Program-made: the position numbers and the translations under genes
NCBI GenBank assembly: GCA_038405435.1
Contig: JBBYHZ010000009.1
Length of the DNA stretch: 64,000 bases
Reading direction: 5' to 3' (one strand)
Origin: Dryocola clanedunensis_A
GTDB lineage: Bacteria > Pseudomonadota > Gammaproteobacteria > Enterobacterales > Enterobacteriaceae
In this document: in pieces, positions 24,155 through 32,854 of the stretch
How the letters are laid out: every line of letters begins with the position of its first letter
Position numbering within the stretch: position 1 is the first letter of the stretch
Notes under the pieces: generated by a model
What the model saw: the letters and a program-made list of their open reading frames with translations, nothing else
Databases searched by the model: none
What the model was told of the DNA's origin: nothing

Positions 24155-25519
24155 ATGAGCCATAACGAGACAATCGTTGCCCAGGCGACCCCGCCGGGAC
24201 GTGGCGGAGTCGGGATCCTGCGCGTCTCAGGCCAGCTTGCTCGCGACGTTGCGCAGGCGCTGCTGGGCAAGCTGCCAAAGCCACGCTACGCCGATTACCT
24301 GCCGTTCCGCGATGCCGACAACAGCACGCTGGATCAGGGCATTGCCCTGTGGTTCCCGGGGCCAAATTCCTTTACCGGCGAAGACGTGCTGGAACTTCAG
24401 GGTCACGGCGGCCCGGTTATCCTCGATCTGCTGTTAAAGCGCATTCTGGCTATTCCAGGCGTGCGTATCGCCAGGCCCGGTGAATTCTCAGAACGCGCTT
24501 TTCTTAACGATAAGCTCGATCTGGCGCAGGCGGAGGCTATCGCCGACCTGATCGATGCCAGCTCAGAGCAGGCCGCCCGCTCGGCGCTTAACTCTTTGCA
24601 GGGAGCGTTTTCTGCCCGCGTAAACCATCTGGTTGAGGCGCTGACCCACCTGCGTATTTACGTTGAGGCGGCCATTGATTTCCCGGACGAGGAGATCGAT
24701 TTTCTGTCCGACGGCAAAATCGAAGCGCAGCTTAATCAGGTGATAAACGATCTGGACGCCGTGCGTGCCGAAGCGCGACAGGGCAGCCTGCTGCGCGAAG
24801 GGATGAAGGTGGTTATCGCCGGTCGACCCAACGCCGGTAAATCCAGCCTGCTTAATGCGCTTGCGGGTCGTGAGGCGGCCATCGTTACGGACATCGCGGG
24901 CACCACGCGGGACGTGCTGCGTGAACATATCCACATCGACGGTATGCCCCTGCATATTATTGATACTGCCGGGCTGCGCGAGGCAAGCGACGAAGTAGAG
25001 CGAATCGGTATCGAACGTGCATGGAATGAGATCGAACAGGCCGACCGGGTGCTGTTTATGGTTGACGGCACAACGACAGACGCAACGGACCCGGCGGCAA
25101 TCTGGCCAGACTTTATCGCCCGACTACCCGAACGCCTGCCGATCACCGTGGTGCGTAACAAAGCGGACGTCACTGGCGAGACGCTGGGCCTGAGCGATGT
25201 GAACGGTCACTCACTTGTTCGCCTCTCCGCGCGTACCGGTGAAGGCATCGAGGTACTGCGCGATCATCTCAAACAGAGCATGGGCTTCGACACCAATATG
25301 GAAGGTGGCTTCCTGGCGCGCCGCCGCCATCTCCAGGCGCTGGAAGAGGCCGCTACGCACCTGCAGCAGGGTAAAGCCCAGCTGCTGGGCGCATGGGCCG
25401 GAGAGCTGCTGGCTGAAGAGCTGCGCCTGTCGCAGCAGTGCCTGAGCGAAATCACCGGCGAGTTCACCTCTGACGATCTGCTGGGCCGCATTTTCTCGAG
25501 CTTCTGTATCGGCAAGTAA
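24155..25519 (+). CDS. mnmE: tRNA modification GTPase MnmE
   Basis: A 454-residue GTPase that with MnmG adds the 5-carboxymethylaminomethyl group to wobble uridine 34. The N-terminal tetrahydrofolate-binding domain begins ETIVAQATPPGRGGVGILR. The helical domain is interrupted by a Ras-like G domain (G1 GRPNAGKSSLLNAL, G3 DTAGLRE, G4 VRNKADV). The C-terminal FCIGK supplies the catalytic Cys. I chose MSHNETIV at 24155, the E. coli start; an in-frame ATG at 24131 overlaps the terminator. In E. coli the tna operon follows; it is absent here. Confidence 0.98.
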   Translation: MSHNETIVAQATPPGRGGVGILRVSGQLARDVAQALLGKLPKPRYADYLPFRDADNSTLDQGIALWFPGPNSFTGEDVLELQGHGGPVILDLLLKRILAIPGVRIARPGEFSERAFLNDKLDLAQAEAIADLIDASSEQAARSALNSLQGAFSARVNHLVEALTHLRIYVEAAIDFPDEEIDFLSDGKIEAQLNQVINDLDAVRAEARQGSLLREGMKVVIAGRPNAGKSSLLNALAGREAAIVTDIAGTTRDVLREHIHIDGMPLHIIDTAGLREASDEVERIGIERAWNEIEQADRVLFMVDGTTTDATDPAAIWPDFIARLPERLPITVVRNKADVTGETLGLSDVNGHSLVRLSARTGEGIEVLRDHLKQSMGFDTNMEGGFLARRRHLQALEEAATHLQQGKAQLLGAWAGELLAEELRLSQQCLSEITGEFTSDDLLGRIFSSFCIGK

Positions 25520-25551
25520 GTATAAAGTAAGTAGGTGCTCACTTTTCAACC

Positions 25552-25585
25552 TCCCGCCCGGTTTTTGCCGCGCGGGATTTTTTTC
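25552..25585 (+). terminator. Terminator after mnmE
   Basis: The stem CCCGC (25553-25557) / GCGGG (25572-25576) is followed by a run of seven T. It lies about 35 bases past the mnmE stop. Confidence 0.75.
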
Positions 25586-25748
25586 GTTCTAATTTAATGA
25601 TTTAGCCGTACTACACTCTAAGTATTCAGCAAAACAATTAATTGATCACGTATTAACCGTTTTTTAGCGGTCCGGGGCCGTGCGTTTGCGGCCGAAAAAC
25701 CCTACAATCGATAAAGATGTCCCAATGACCATTATCACGGAGCGACAA

Positions 25749-26483
25749 ATGGCAACGCATTTTGCAAGATGGACAATTGATCCCCGACTCCCTTATTCAT
25801 CCCATCTCGATGAGGACAGCCTCAGCTTTGCGGGCACCCTTCCTGAACGCCGCAGAACCCGTTTTCTGGCTTCACGCACGCTGCTGGCCGAGCTGCTGTT
25901 CATGCTTTACGGCATCCAGAAGCTGCCGAAAATTGTCACTACCGTGACCGGTCGTCCCCACTTTGCTGACCGCACGCTGTCTGACTTCAGCATTGCCTAT
26001 GCGGGTAACAGCGTGGGCGTGGCGGTGACGACGGAAGGCCGCTGCGGGCTGGACATGGAACTGCGCCCGTTTGGCCGGATGACGGGGCAAAACTCCGCCC
26101 CCAGGTTCAGCAATAATGAAACCACCTGGATAAACAACCAGAACGATCCCTACGAAGCCCGCGCCCAGCTGCGCACCCTGCGCCAGAGCGTGTTCAAGCT
26201 CACCGGCAGCGACGATGAGCTTCAGCTGATACCGGGCGCTGGGCGTTTACGCGTGAAGCACCAGACGCAGATTGAGGCCATCAGCGACGTAGAAGATATT
26301 CTGGTGTGGGGCTGCGCGGTATCACCCGTCGTCGAGCGACTATCATTGTGGGAGTTCGATCATCTCGAAGGCTGGCGCAGCCTGAAGGACGTTCAGGCCC
26401 GCCGCAGCGATCCTGACGGACACATCATGCGTTTTTCCAGCCAGCCCTACGAAAAACATCATTACCAGACCGATCTTTCCTGA
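25749..26483 (+). CDS. yieE: 4'-phosphopantetheinyl transferase-like protein YieE
   Basis: A 244-residue protein when started at MATHFARW (25749; GGAG upstream); longer in-frame starts lack a ribosome site. It belongs to the PPTase superfamily: RRRTRFLASRTLLAELL in the N-terminal half, GRPHFADRTLSDFSIAYAGN, and the Mg2+-binding motif GLDMEL. The second hallmark W-x-x-K-E-x-x-x-K is degenerate (TLRQSVFKLTG), lacking the usual KE pair; E. coli YieE seems to share this. PPTases transfer phosphopantetheine to carrier proteins; whether YieE does is unproven. It is followed 23 bases later by yieF. Confidence 0.88.
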   Translation: MATHFARWTIDPRLPYSSHLDEDSLSFAGTLPERRRTRFLASRTLLAELLFMLYGIQKLPKIVTTVTGRPHFADRTLSDFSIAYAGNSVGVAVTTEGRCGLDMELRPFGRMTGQNSAPRFSNNETTWINNQNDPYEARAQLRTLRQSVFKLTGSDDELQLIPGAGRLRVKHQTQIEAISDVEDILVWGCAVSPVVERLSLWEFDHLEGWRSLKDVQARRSDPDGHIMRFSSQPYEKHHYQTDLS

Positions 26484-26506
26484 ACGTCCTGACCAAAGGA
26501 GTGTTT

Positions 26507-27073
26507 ATGTCCGACTCGTTAAAAATAGTTACGTTACTGGGGAGCCTGCGCACGGGCTCATTCAACGCCATGGTCGCCCGCACGCTGCCGAAAATTGCCC
26601 CGGCGGGGATGAGCGTTGACGCGCTGCCGTCCATCAAAGATATTCCCCTTTACGATGCGGATATGCAGCAGGAAGAAGGCTTCCCGCAGACAGTTGAAGC
26701 CATCGCAGAGCAGATCCGCAGCGCAGACGGCGTGGTTATCGTCACCCCGGAATACAACTATTCGGTTCCCGGCGGCCTGAAGAACGCCATCGACTGGCTG
26801 TCACGCCTGCCCGAGCAGCCGCTGGCGGGCAAACCTGTTCTTATCCAGACCAGCTCCATGGGGGCGATTGGCGGCGCGCGCTGCCAGTATCACCTGCGCC
26901 AGATCCTGGTGTTCCTGGATGCGATGGTGATGAACAAGCCTGAGTTTATGGGCGGAGTGATTCAGAACAAGGTAGATACGCAGACTGGTGAAGTGGTGGA
27001 TCAGAGCACGTTAGATCATCTTACCGGGCAGTTAACGGCATTTGGCGACTATATCAGGCGCGTAAAAAACTAA
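26507..27073 (+). CDS. yieF: NAD(P)H-dependent FMN reductase (chromate/quinone reductase)
   Basis: A 188-residue flavodoxin-like reductase, also called ChrR. FMN-binding loops are GSLRTGSFNAMVAR near the N-terminus and TPEYNYSVPGGLKNAIDWLS in the middle; SSMGAIGGARCQYHLRQ follows. Members form tetramers and reduce quinones by two electrons, and reduce chromate and other oxidants in vitro. AAAGGAG is well spaced before the ATG at 26507; an upstream ATG at 26501 is less suitable. Confidence 0.96.
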   Translation: MSDSLKIVTLLGSLRTGSFNAMVARTLPKIAPAGMSVDALPSIKDIPLYDADMQQEEGFPQTVEAIAEQIRSADGVVIVTPEYNYSVPGGLKNAIDWLSRLPEQPLAGKPVLIQTSSMGAIGGARCQYHLRQILVFLDAMVMNKPEFMGGVIQNKVDTQTGEVVDQSTLDHLTGQLTAFGDYIRRVKN

Positions 27074-27080
27074 CTGACAT

Positions 27081-27112
27081 AAAAAAACCGGTCGCCATGA
27101 CCGGTTTTTTTT
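27081..27112. terminator. Bidirectional terminator between yieF and adeP
   Basis: ACCGGTC/GACCGGT (27087-27105) is flanked by seven A on the left and eight T on the right, so it can end transcription from both convergent genes. Confidence 0.9.
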
Positions 27113-27125
27113 GGCTGAAACTGCG

Positions 27126-28457
27126 TCAGTCGATAAACGCAATCTTCAGGATGAACAGCAGCGCCACCACGATCACGCACGGGCTGAGTTCACGCCAGCG
27201 CCCCGTCCCCAGCTTCATCACCAGGTAAGAGATAAAGCCCAGCGCGATGCCTTCGGTAATCGAGAAGCTGAACGGCATCATTACCGCCGTGATAAACGCC
27301 GGAACGGCTTCGGTCAGGTCGTCCCACTTCACGCGCGACAGGCTGGACGTCATCAGTACGCCAACGTAAATCAGCGCGCCCGCGGCGGCATAGGCCGGAA
27401 CCATTCCCGCCAGCGGCGACAGGAAGATAACCAGCAGGAACAGCAGACCTACGATCACCGCGGTAAGACCGGTGCGGCCACCGACGGAGACGCCGGAGGA
27501 GCTTTCGATATAGGCGGTTACGGATGAGGTGCCGATGAAAGCACCGGCAACGGAAGAGATGCTGTCGACATACAGCGCCTGCTTCATGCGCGGGAACTTG
27601 CCTTTGTCGTCCGTCAGCCCGGCTTTATCCGTTACGCCAATTAGCGTGCCGGAGGAGTCAAACAGGTTAACCAGCATAAAGGAGAAGATCACACCCGCCA
27701 GGCCAATGTTCAGCGAACCGGCTAAATCCACCTGGCCGACCACGGACAGCACGTCCGGCGGCGCAGAAACGATGCCGCCGTAATGCACATCGCCCAGCAT
27801 CCAGCCCAGCAGCGTAGTGACCACGATGGAGACCAGCACGGCGGCGTGAATATTACGTGAAGCCAGAATCGCGATGATAAAGAAGCCCAGCGCGCCCAGC
27901 AGCACGCTGTGCGAAGTCAGGTTACCGATGCTCACCAGCGTATCTTTGTTTGCCACGATGATGCCGGCATTTTTCAGCCCCATCATGCCGATAAACAGGC
28001 CAATCCCGCTGGTAATGCCCACGCGCAGGCTGAGCGGGATATTCGCGATCATCCAGTAGCGAACGCGGAAGATGGTCAGCAGCAGCAGGCCAACGGCGCC
28101 CCAGAAGATGGCCCCCATGCCGACCTGCCAGGACAGCCCCATCGCGCCAACAACCACGAAAGCAAAGAAGGCGTTAAGACCCATCGCGGGCGCGAGCGCC
28201 ACCGGCAGGTTAGCGAAAATCCCCATCAGGATGCTACCCAATGCGGCGATTAAACAGGTGGTGACGAATACGGCCTGGGTATCCATACCGGCGGCGCCAA
28301 GGATCTGCGGGTTGACGAAAACGATATACACCATCGTCAGGAAGGTCGTAAGACCGGCGATCGCTTCGGTACGTACCGTGGTGCCGTGTTCGCGCAGTTT
28401 AAACACGCGCTCGAGCAGCCCCGGATTTGCAGCCGGAGTAGATTGTGGTTGGCTCAT
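27126..28457 (-). CDS. adeP: Adenine permease AdeP
   Basis: A 443-residue nucleobase transporter of the AzgA-like NCS2 branch (older names purP, yieG). It begins MSQPQSTPAANPGLLERVFKL at 28457; the frame is open far upstream but that segment overlaps the divergent yieH and is not coding. It has about fourteen segments, with the family marks GLTTFLTMVYIVFVNPQIL, ALAPAMGLNAFFAF, FDSSGTLIGVTDKAG and SSVTAYIESSSGVSVGGRTGLTAVIVG. It imports adenine with protons. A PurR-like operator lies about 110 bases upstream. Confidence 0.96.
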   Translation of the reverse strand: MSQPQSTPAANPGLLERVFKLREHGTTVRTEAIAGLTTFLTMVYIVFVNPQILGAAGMDTQAVFVTTCLIAALGSILMGIFANLPVALAPAMGLNAFFAFVVVGAMGLSWQVGMGAIFWGAVGLLLLTIFRVRYWMIANIPLSLRVGITSGIGLFIGMMGLKNAGIIVANKDTLVSIGNLTSHSVLLGALGFFIIAILASRNIHAAVLVSIVVTTLLGWMLGDVHYGGIVSAPPDVLSVVGQVDLAGSLNIGLAGVIFSFMLVNLFDSSGTLIGVTDKAGLTDDKGKFPRMKQALYVDSISSVAGAFIGTSSVTAYIESSSGVSVGGRTGLTAVIVGLLFLLVIFLSPLAGMVPAYAAAGALIYVGVLMTSSLSRVKWDDLTEAVPAFITAVMMPFSFSITEGIALGFISYLVMKLGTGRWRELSPCVIVVALLFILKIAFID

Positions 28458-28562
28458 GAGTCTTGATTCCGAACTTGAGAGGGAAAAATCCGTCGTTATC
28501 CTATACCAAAAAGGCAAAATGTTGATGGTGGAAATGGACTTTTTTTCATTCAATTTGTTTAT

Positions 28563-28578
28563 ACGGCAACGATTGCGT
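28563..28578. promoter_or_regulatory. Candidate PurR operator between adeP and yieH
   Basis: ACGGCAACGATTGCGT matches 13 of 16 positions of the PurR operator ACGCAAACGTTTGCGT, including the central CG and a complete right half. It lies between the divergent genes, upstream of the adenine permease, where purine-dependent repression makes sense. Binding is inferred. Confidence 0.55.
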
Positions 28579-28637
28579 ACCGCATTAATTGCGCAAATTG
28601 GGTAAGATGGTCCTTCACTTTTTGAGAAGGAAGCGGC

Positions 28638-29303
28638 ATGTCCCGGATAGATGCGGTGTTCTTTGACTGCGACGGCACCCTGGTCGACAGTGAAGTAATT
28701 TGCTCCAGAGCCTACGTACATATGTTTGCGCAATACGGCATCGAACTTGCGCTCGAAGAGGTCTTCAAGACGTTCAAGGGCGTGAAGCTCTATGAAATTA
28801 TCGACGATATAAGTCAACGCTATGACGTGCGCCTCGATAAAACCGAGCTTGAGCCGATTTACCGCGCGGAAGTGGCAAGGCTGTTCGACAGCGAACTGCA
28901 GGAGATTTCTGGGGCGAAAGCGCTCATCGAGCGGGTAAAAGTGCCGATGTGTATCGTTTCCAACGGACCGGTCAGCAAAATGCAGCACTCGCTGGGCAGA
29001 ACCGGCATGCTCGACGCTTTCCCGGACAGGCTCTACAGCGGCTACGATATTCAGCGCTGGAAGCCAGACCCGGCGCTAATGTTCCACGCGGCTGATGCAA
29101 TGGGCGTGGAGGTCAAAAACTGCGTGCTGGTGGACGATTCTATGGCGGGTGCGCAATCGGGCGTTGCGGCAGGCATGGAGGTCTTCTATTTCTGCGCCGA
29201 TCCGCACAACAAGCCGATCGATCATCCAAAAGTCACGACGTTTACGGATTTGGCACAGCTGCCGGAACTCTGGCGTGCCCGGAGCTGGGATATCATTCGA
29301 TAA
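28638..29303 (+). CDS. yieH: HAD phosphatase YieH (6-phosphogluconate phosphatase)
   Basis: A 221-residue beta-phosphoglucomutase-like HAD hydrolase. Motif I is FFDCDGTLVDSE, motif II is the Ser of CIVSNGPVSK, motif III is the Lys of RWKPDPALM, and motif IV is VLVDDSMAGAQSG. A C1 helical cap sits between motifs I and II. The E. coli enzyme dephosphorylates 6-phosphogluconate in vitro. AAGGAAG precedes the ATG. It is divergent from adeP. Confidence 0.95.
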   Translation: MSRIDAVFFDCDGTLVDSEVICSRAYVHMFAQYGIELALEEVFKTFKGVKLYEIIDDISQRYDVRLDKTELEPIYRAEVARLFDSELQEISGAKALIERVKVPMCIVSNGPVSKMQHSLGRTGMLDAFPDRLYSGYDIQRWKPDPALMFHAADAMGVEVKNCVLVDDSMAGAQSGVAAGMEVFYFCADPHNKPIDHPKVTTFTDLAQLPELWRARSWDIIR

Positions 29304-29346
29304 AAAAAAGCCGGATGGCGCTGACGCTCATCCGGCCTTATATTTT
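29301..29346. terminator. REP-like hairpin acting as a bidirectional terminator, yieH / phoU
   Basis: GCCGGATG (29310-29317) / CATCCGGC (29329-29336) with an internal GCTGACGC loop resembles a REP (repetitive extragenic palindrome) unit. It is flanked by eight A on the left, so on the minus strand it ends the phoU transcript with a run of T; on the plus strand TTATATTTTT follows for yieH. Confidence 0.75.
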
Positions 29347-29363
29347 TCAGCTTCCGATAAAAA

Positions 29364-30089
29364 TCACTCTTTCGGATCTTTGCCCGCCAGCAGCTTGTCC
29401 AGCTCATCGCCGCCCACGTGGCGGAAGTCCTGTCCTTTCACGAAGTAGAAGATGAACTCGCAGATGTTCTGGCAGCGGTCGCCGATACGCTCGATGGAGC
29501 GGGCGCAGAACAGCGCGGTGAGCACGCTTGGGATAGTACGCGTATCTTCCATCATATAGGTCATCAGCTGGCGCACGATGCCTTCATATTCCTGGTCAAC
29601 TTTCTTGTCTTCGCGGTAGATGCGCACCGCTTCGTCCAGATCCATACGCGCAAACGCGTCCAGCACGTCGTGCAGCATCTGCACCGTGTGGCGACCCAGC
29701 GATTCTAGGCTCACCAGCAGCGGCTGATGCTGCTGGGAAAACTTCTCCAGCGCCGTGCGGCAGATTTTGTCCGCCACGTCACCGATGCGTTCCAGCTCGG
29801 AGATAGTCTTGATGATCGCCATCACCAGGCGCAGGTCGCTGGCGGTAGGCTGACGCTTGGCGATGATGCGCACGCAGGCTTCATCGATCGCCACTTCCAT
29901 CATGTTGACCTTCTGGTCACCTTCGATGACCTGCTTCGCCAGCTCGCTGTCCTGATTGTGCATCGCGGTGATCGCATCGGAGAGCTGCTGTTCCACCAGC
30001 CCGCCCATGGTCATCACCTGGGTGCGGATGTATTCCAGCTCAGCGTTAAACTGACCGGAAATATGTTTGTTGAGATTCAGATTGTCCAT
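29364..30089 (-). CDS. phoU: Phosphate-signalling regulator PhoU
   Basis: A 241-residue protein made of two PhoU three-helix repeats (LEYIRTQVMTMGGLVEQQLSDA, then LESLGRHTVQMLHDVLDAF) with metal-binding EAxxD-type patterns (VAIDEACVRI, ERIGDVADKI, ERIGDRCQNI). It links the Pst transporter to the PhoR kinase and keeps the Pho regulon off when phosphate is sufficient. I chose MDNLNLNKH at 30089, the E. coli start. It is the last gene of pstSCAB-phoU. Confidence 0.98.
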   Translation of the reverse strand: MDNLNLNKHISGQFNAELEYIRTQVMTMGGLVEQQLSDAITAMHNQDSELAKQVIEGDQKVNMMEVAIDEACVRIIAKRQPTASDLRLVMAIIKTISELERIGDVADKICRTALEKFSQQHQPLLVSLESLGRHTVQMLHDVLDAFARMDLDEAVRIYREDKKVDQEYEGIVRQLMTYMMEDTRTIPSVLTALFCARSIERIGDRCQNICEFIFYFVKGQDFRHVGGDELDKLLAGKDPKE

Positions 30090-30102
30090 TGCGTGCTCCA
30101 AA

Positions 30103-30876
30103 TCAACCGTAGCGGCCAGTGATGTAGTCTTCAGTCTGCTTTTTCGCAGGCGTGGTGAACAGCGTGTCGGTTTCGCTGAACTCAATCAGCTCGCCCAGGT
30201 ACATAAACGCCGTGTGGTCGGAGCAACGCGCCGCCTGCTGCATGTTGTGGGTAACGATAACCACGGTGTAATCCTGTTTCAGCTCGGTGATCAGCTCTTC
30301 GATACGCCCGGTTGAGATCGGGTCCAGCGCTGAACACGGCTCATCAAGCAGCAGAACATCAGGGCGAATCGCGATACCGCGGGCGATGCACAGACGCTGC
30401 TGCTGGCCGCCGGAGAGGCTGTAGCCGCTCTGGTGCAGCTTATCTTTGGTTTCGTTCCACAGCGCGGCCTTGGTCAGCGCCCACTGTACGCGCTCGTCCA
30501 TATCGCTGCGCGACAGCTTCTCGAACAGGCGCACGCCAAAGGCGATGTTGTCATAAATCGACATCGGGAACGGCGTTGGCTTCTGGAAGACCATGCCCAC
30601 TTTGGCGCGCAGCAGGGCTATATCCTGGCTGTGGGTCAGAATGTTTTCCCCGTCCAGCAGGATTTCGCCTTCGGCACGCTGATCCGGATAGAGGGAGTAC
30701 ATTTTGTTAAACGTACGCAGCAGGGTGGATTTACCACAGCCTGACGGCCCAATGAACGCGGTAACCTGGTTCTTTGCGATATCCAGATTGATGTTTTTCA
30801 GAGCGTGGAACTTTCCGTAGAAGAAGTTCAAATCGCGAACCTGAATTTTGCCCGAGGCGGAATCAACCATACTCAT
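30103..30876 (-). CDS. pstB: Phosphate ABC transporter ATP-binding protein
   Basis: A 257-residue ABC ATPase. Walker A is GPSGCGKSTLLRTFNK, the Q-loop is FQKPTPFPMSIYDN, the signature is LSGGQQQRLCIARG, Walker B is LLLDEPCSALDP and the switch His is VTHNM. It powers phosphate uptake through PstC and PstA and takes part in PhoU/PhoR signalling. It lies 13 bases before phoU and 47 bases after pstA. Confidence 0.99.
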   Translation of the reverse strand: MSMVDSASGKIQVRDLNFFYGKFHALKNINLDIAKNQVTAFIGPSGCGKSTLLRTFNKMYSLYPDQRAEGEILLDGENILTHSQDIALLRAKVGMVFQKPTPFPMSIYDNIAFGVRLFEKLSRSDMDERVQWALTKAALWNETKDKLHQSGYSLSGGQQQRLCIARGIAIRPDVLLLDEPCSALDPISTGRIEELITELKQDYTVVIVTHNMQQAARCSDHTAFMYLGELIEFSETDTLFTTPAKKQTEDYITGRYG

Positions 30877-30923
30877 CTGTTTCTTTATCTCCGTCCGGCG
30901 CCGCCTTTGCCGCGCCGTAAAAT

Positions 30924-31814
30924 TTAACCGTGTTTACTCTTCGAGAAAATCACGCGTGCAAGAATGTTCAGCAACAGCACGCAGAGGGTAATAATCAGAA
31001 CCCCGGCCCAGGCCAGCTGCTGCCATTCGGCAAACGGGCTCATGGCGAATTTGAATATTGTTACCGGCAGGTTAGCTATCGGCTGCATCATGTCGGTGCT
31101 CCAGAACTGGTTGGAGAGCGACGTGAACAGCAGCGGCGCGGTTTCACCTGCGATACGCGCAATGGCCAGCAGCACCCCGGTGATAATCCCGGAAACGGAG
31201 GCTTTGAGCGTGATAGCAGAAATCATTTTCCACTTTGGCGTGCCCAGCGCGTAGGCCGCTTCACGCAGGCTGTCCGGCACCAGCTTCATCATGTTTTCGG
31301 TGGTTCGAATCACAATCGGAATTTGCAGCAGCGCCAGCGCTATCACCCCGGCCCAGCCGGAGAAGTGCTGCATCTTCGCCACCACCACGGTGTAAACGAA
31401 CAGGCCGACTACGATGGACGGTGCGGAAAGCAGAATATCGTTAATAAAACGGATAACTTCTGCCAGCCAGGATTTGCGGCCGTACTCCGCCAGATAAATC
31501 CCGGCCAGAATGCCGAGCGGCGTACCGAATACCGTCGCCCACAGAATTAACAGGCCGCTGCCCGCCAGGGCGTTTGCCAGACCGCCACCGGCCGTATTTG
31601 GCGGAGGCGTCATTTCGGTAAACAGGGCAATCGACATGCCGTCGATGCCGCGGGTCACCGTTGAGAACAGGATCCACACCAGCCAGAACAGACCGAACGC
31701 CATGGTGCCCATAGAGAGGGTCAGGGCGATGCGGTTTTTTACGCGGCGGCGCGCCTGCATCTTGCGGCGGGATTCAGCAAGCTTTGCGTCAGATTGCATT
31801 TCCATGGTGGTCAT
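30924..31814 (-). CDS. pstA: Phosphate ABC transporter permease PstA
   Basis: A 296-residue permease with six membrane segments and a basic cytoplasmic N-terminus (RRKMQARRRVKNR). The coupling loop is REAAYALGTPKWKMISAITLKAS, and the aqueous-path residues are near the conserved GTPLGILAGIYLAEYG. It forms the channel with PstC. Its ATG overlaps the pstC end by four bases (ATGA). Confidence 0.98.
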   Translation of the reverse strand: MTTMEMQSDAKLAESRRKMQARRRVKNRIALTLSMGTMAFGLFWLVWILFSTVTRGIDGMSIALFTEMTPPPNTAGGGLANALAGSGLLILWATVFGTPLGILAGIYLAEYGRKSWLAEVIRFINDILLSAPSIVVGLFVYTVVVAKMQHFSGWAGVIALALLQIPIVIRTTENMMKLVPDSLREAAYALGTPKWKMISAITLKASVSGIITGVLLAIARIAGETAPLLFTSLSNQFWSTDMMQPIANLPVTIFKFAMSPFAEWQQLAWAGVLIITLCVLLLNILARVIFSKSKHG

Positions 31815-32773
31815 GAACGCGTCCCCTCGTTCTTCGCCAGGCGCATGATCATGAACTTAGAGATCGCCAGCACGATAAAGGTAATAACAAACAGGATCAG
31901 GCCAAGCTCCATCAGGGCTGCGGTATGCAGGCCGGATTCCGCTTCGGCAAACTCGTTGGCCAGGGCAGAGGTAATGCTGTTGCCCGGCATGTACAGCGAG
32001 GCGCTGTCGAGCTGGTAGGTGTTACCGATGATAAAGGTCACCGCCATGGTTTCACCCAGCGCGCGGCCAAGGCCGAGCATCACGCCGCCGATCACGCCAT
32101 TTTTGGTAAACGGCAGAACGATGCGCCAGATAACTTCCCAGGTGGTGCAGCCGATACCGTAGGCCGACTCTTTCATCATCACCGGGGTTTGTTCGAACAC
32201 ATCGCGCATCACGGAGGCGATGTACGGAATAATCATGATGGCCAGGATCACGCCCGCGGCGAGAATCCCGATACCGAACGCCGGGCCGGAGAACAGCGCG
32301 CCTACGATCGGCACTGAAGAGAGGATATTGCCCACCGGTTCCTGGAAGTAGGTCGCAAACAGCGGAGCAAAGATAAACAGGCCCCACATGCCGTACACGA
32401 TACTCGGGATGGCGGCTAACAGCTCAATGGCGATGCCTAACGGGCGACGCAGCCAGCCCGGGGCCAGCTCGGTCAGGAACAGGGCGATCCCGAAGCTCAC
32501 CGGCACGGCAATCAGCAGCGCAATGAAGGAGGTGACCAGCGTGCCGTAGATCGGCACCAGCGCACCATAGATATCGTTAGGAGCATCCCACTCTTTGGTC
32601 CACAGGAACGAGAAGCCAAACTTCTGGATGCTCGGCCATGAGGAGATAATCAGGGAGATGATAATGCCGCCCAGCAGCAATAGCACAATCAGCGCAGCCA
32701 TTCTTACCAGCGCGCTGAATATCATATCGCCTTGCTTGCCCGGCGCTTTGAACGTCGGCTTACTTACCGCCAT
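31811..32773 (-). CDS. pstC: Phosphate ABC transporter permease PstC
   Basis: A 320-residue partner of PstA, with six membrane segments preceded by a short soluble N-terminus. The binding-protein-dependent transport signature is KESAYGIGCTTWEVIWRIVLPFTKNGVIGG; AIPSIVYGMWGLFIFAP lies in a central helix. Length matches the E. coli protein. The gene follows pstS by 81 bases, where the operon's mRNA is usually processed. Confidence 0.98.
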   Translation of the reverse strand: MAVSKPTFKAPGKQGDMIFSALVRMAALIVLLLLGGIIISLIISSWPSIQKFGFSFLWTKEWDAPNDIYGALVPIYGTLVTSFIALLIAVPVSFGIALFLTELAPGWLRRPLGIAIELLAAIPSIVYGMWGLFIFAPLFATYFQEPVGNILSSVPIVGALFSGPAFGIGILAAGVILAIMIIPYIASVMRDVFEQTPVMMKESAYGIGCTTWEVIWRIVLPFTKNGVIGGVMLGLGRALGETMAVTFIIGNTYQLDSASLYMPGNSITSALANEFAEAESGLHTAALMELGLILFVITFIVLAISKFMIMRLAKNEGTRS

Positions 32774-32854
32774 AAATTACTCTTTTAGTTAACATGTTTA
32801 CGAAATCGGCGGGTAAGCCTGAGCGTCCCCCGCCATTTTCGTCAGAAGGCTAAA

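Noticed and set aside
25519..25545. Direct repeats of AAGTAAGTA after mnmE as an attachment site or integration scar
   Set aside because: Only two short imperfect copies, with no integrase gene or tRNA nearby. Chance repetition is sufficient.
27126..28988. A 620-codon frame extending adeP far upstream
   Set aside because: The extra ~177 codons cover the divergent promoter region and the start of yieH. The transporter homology begins at the ATG at 28457.
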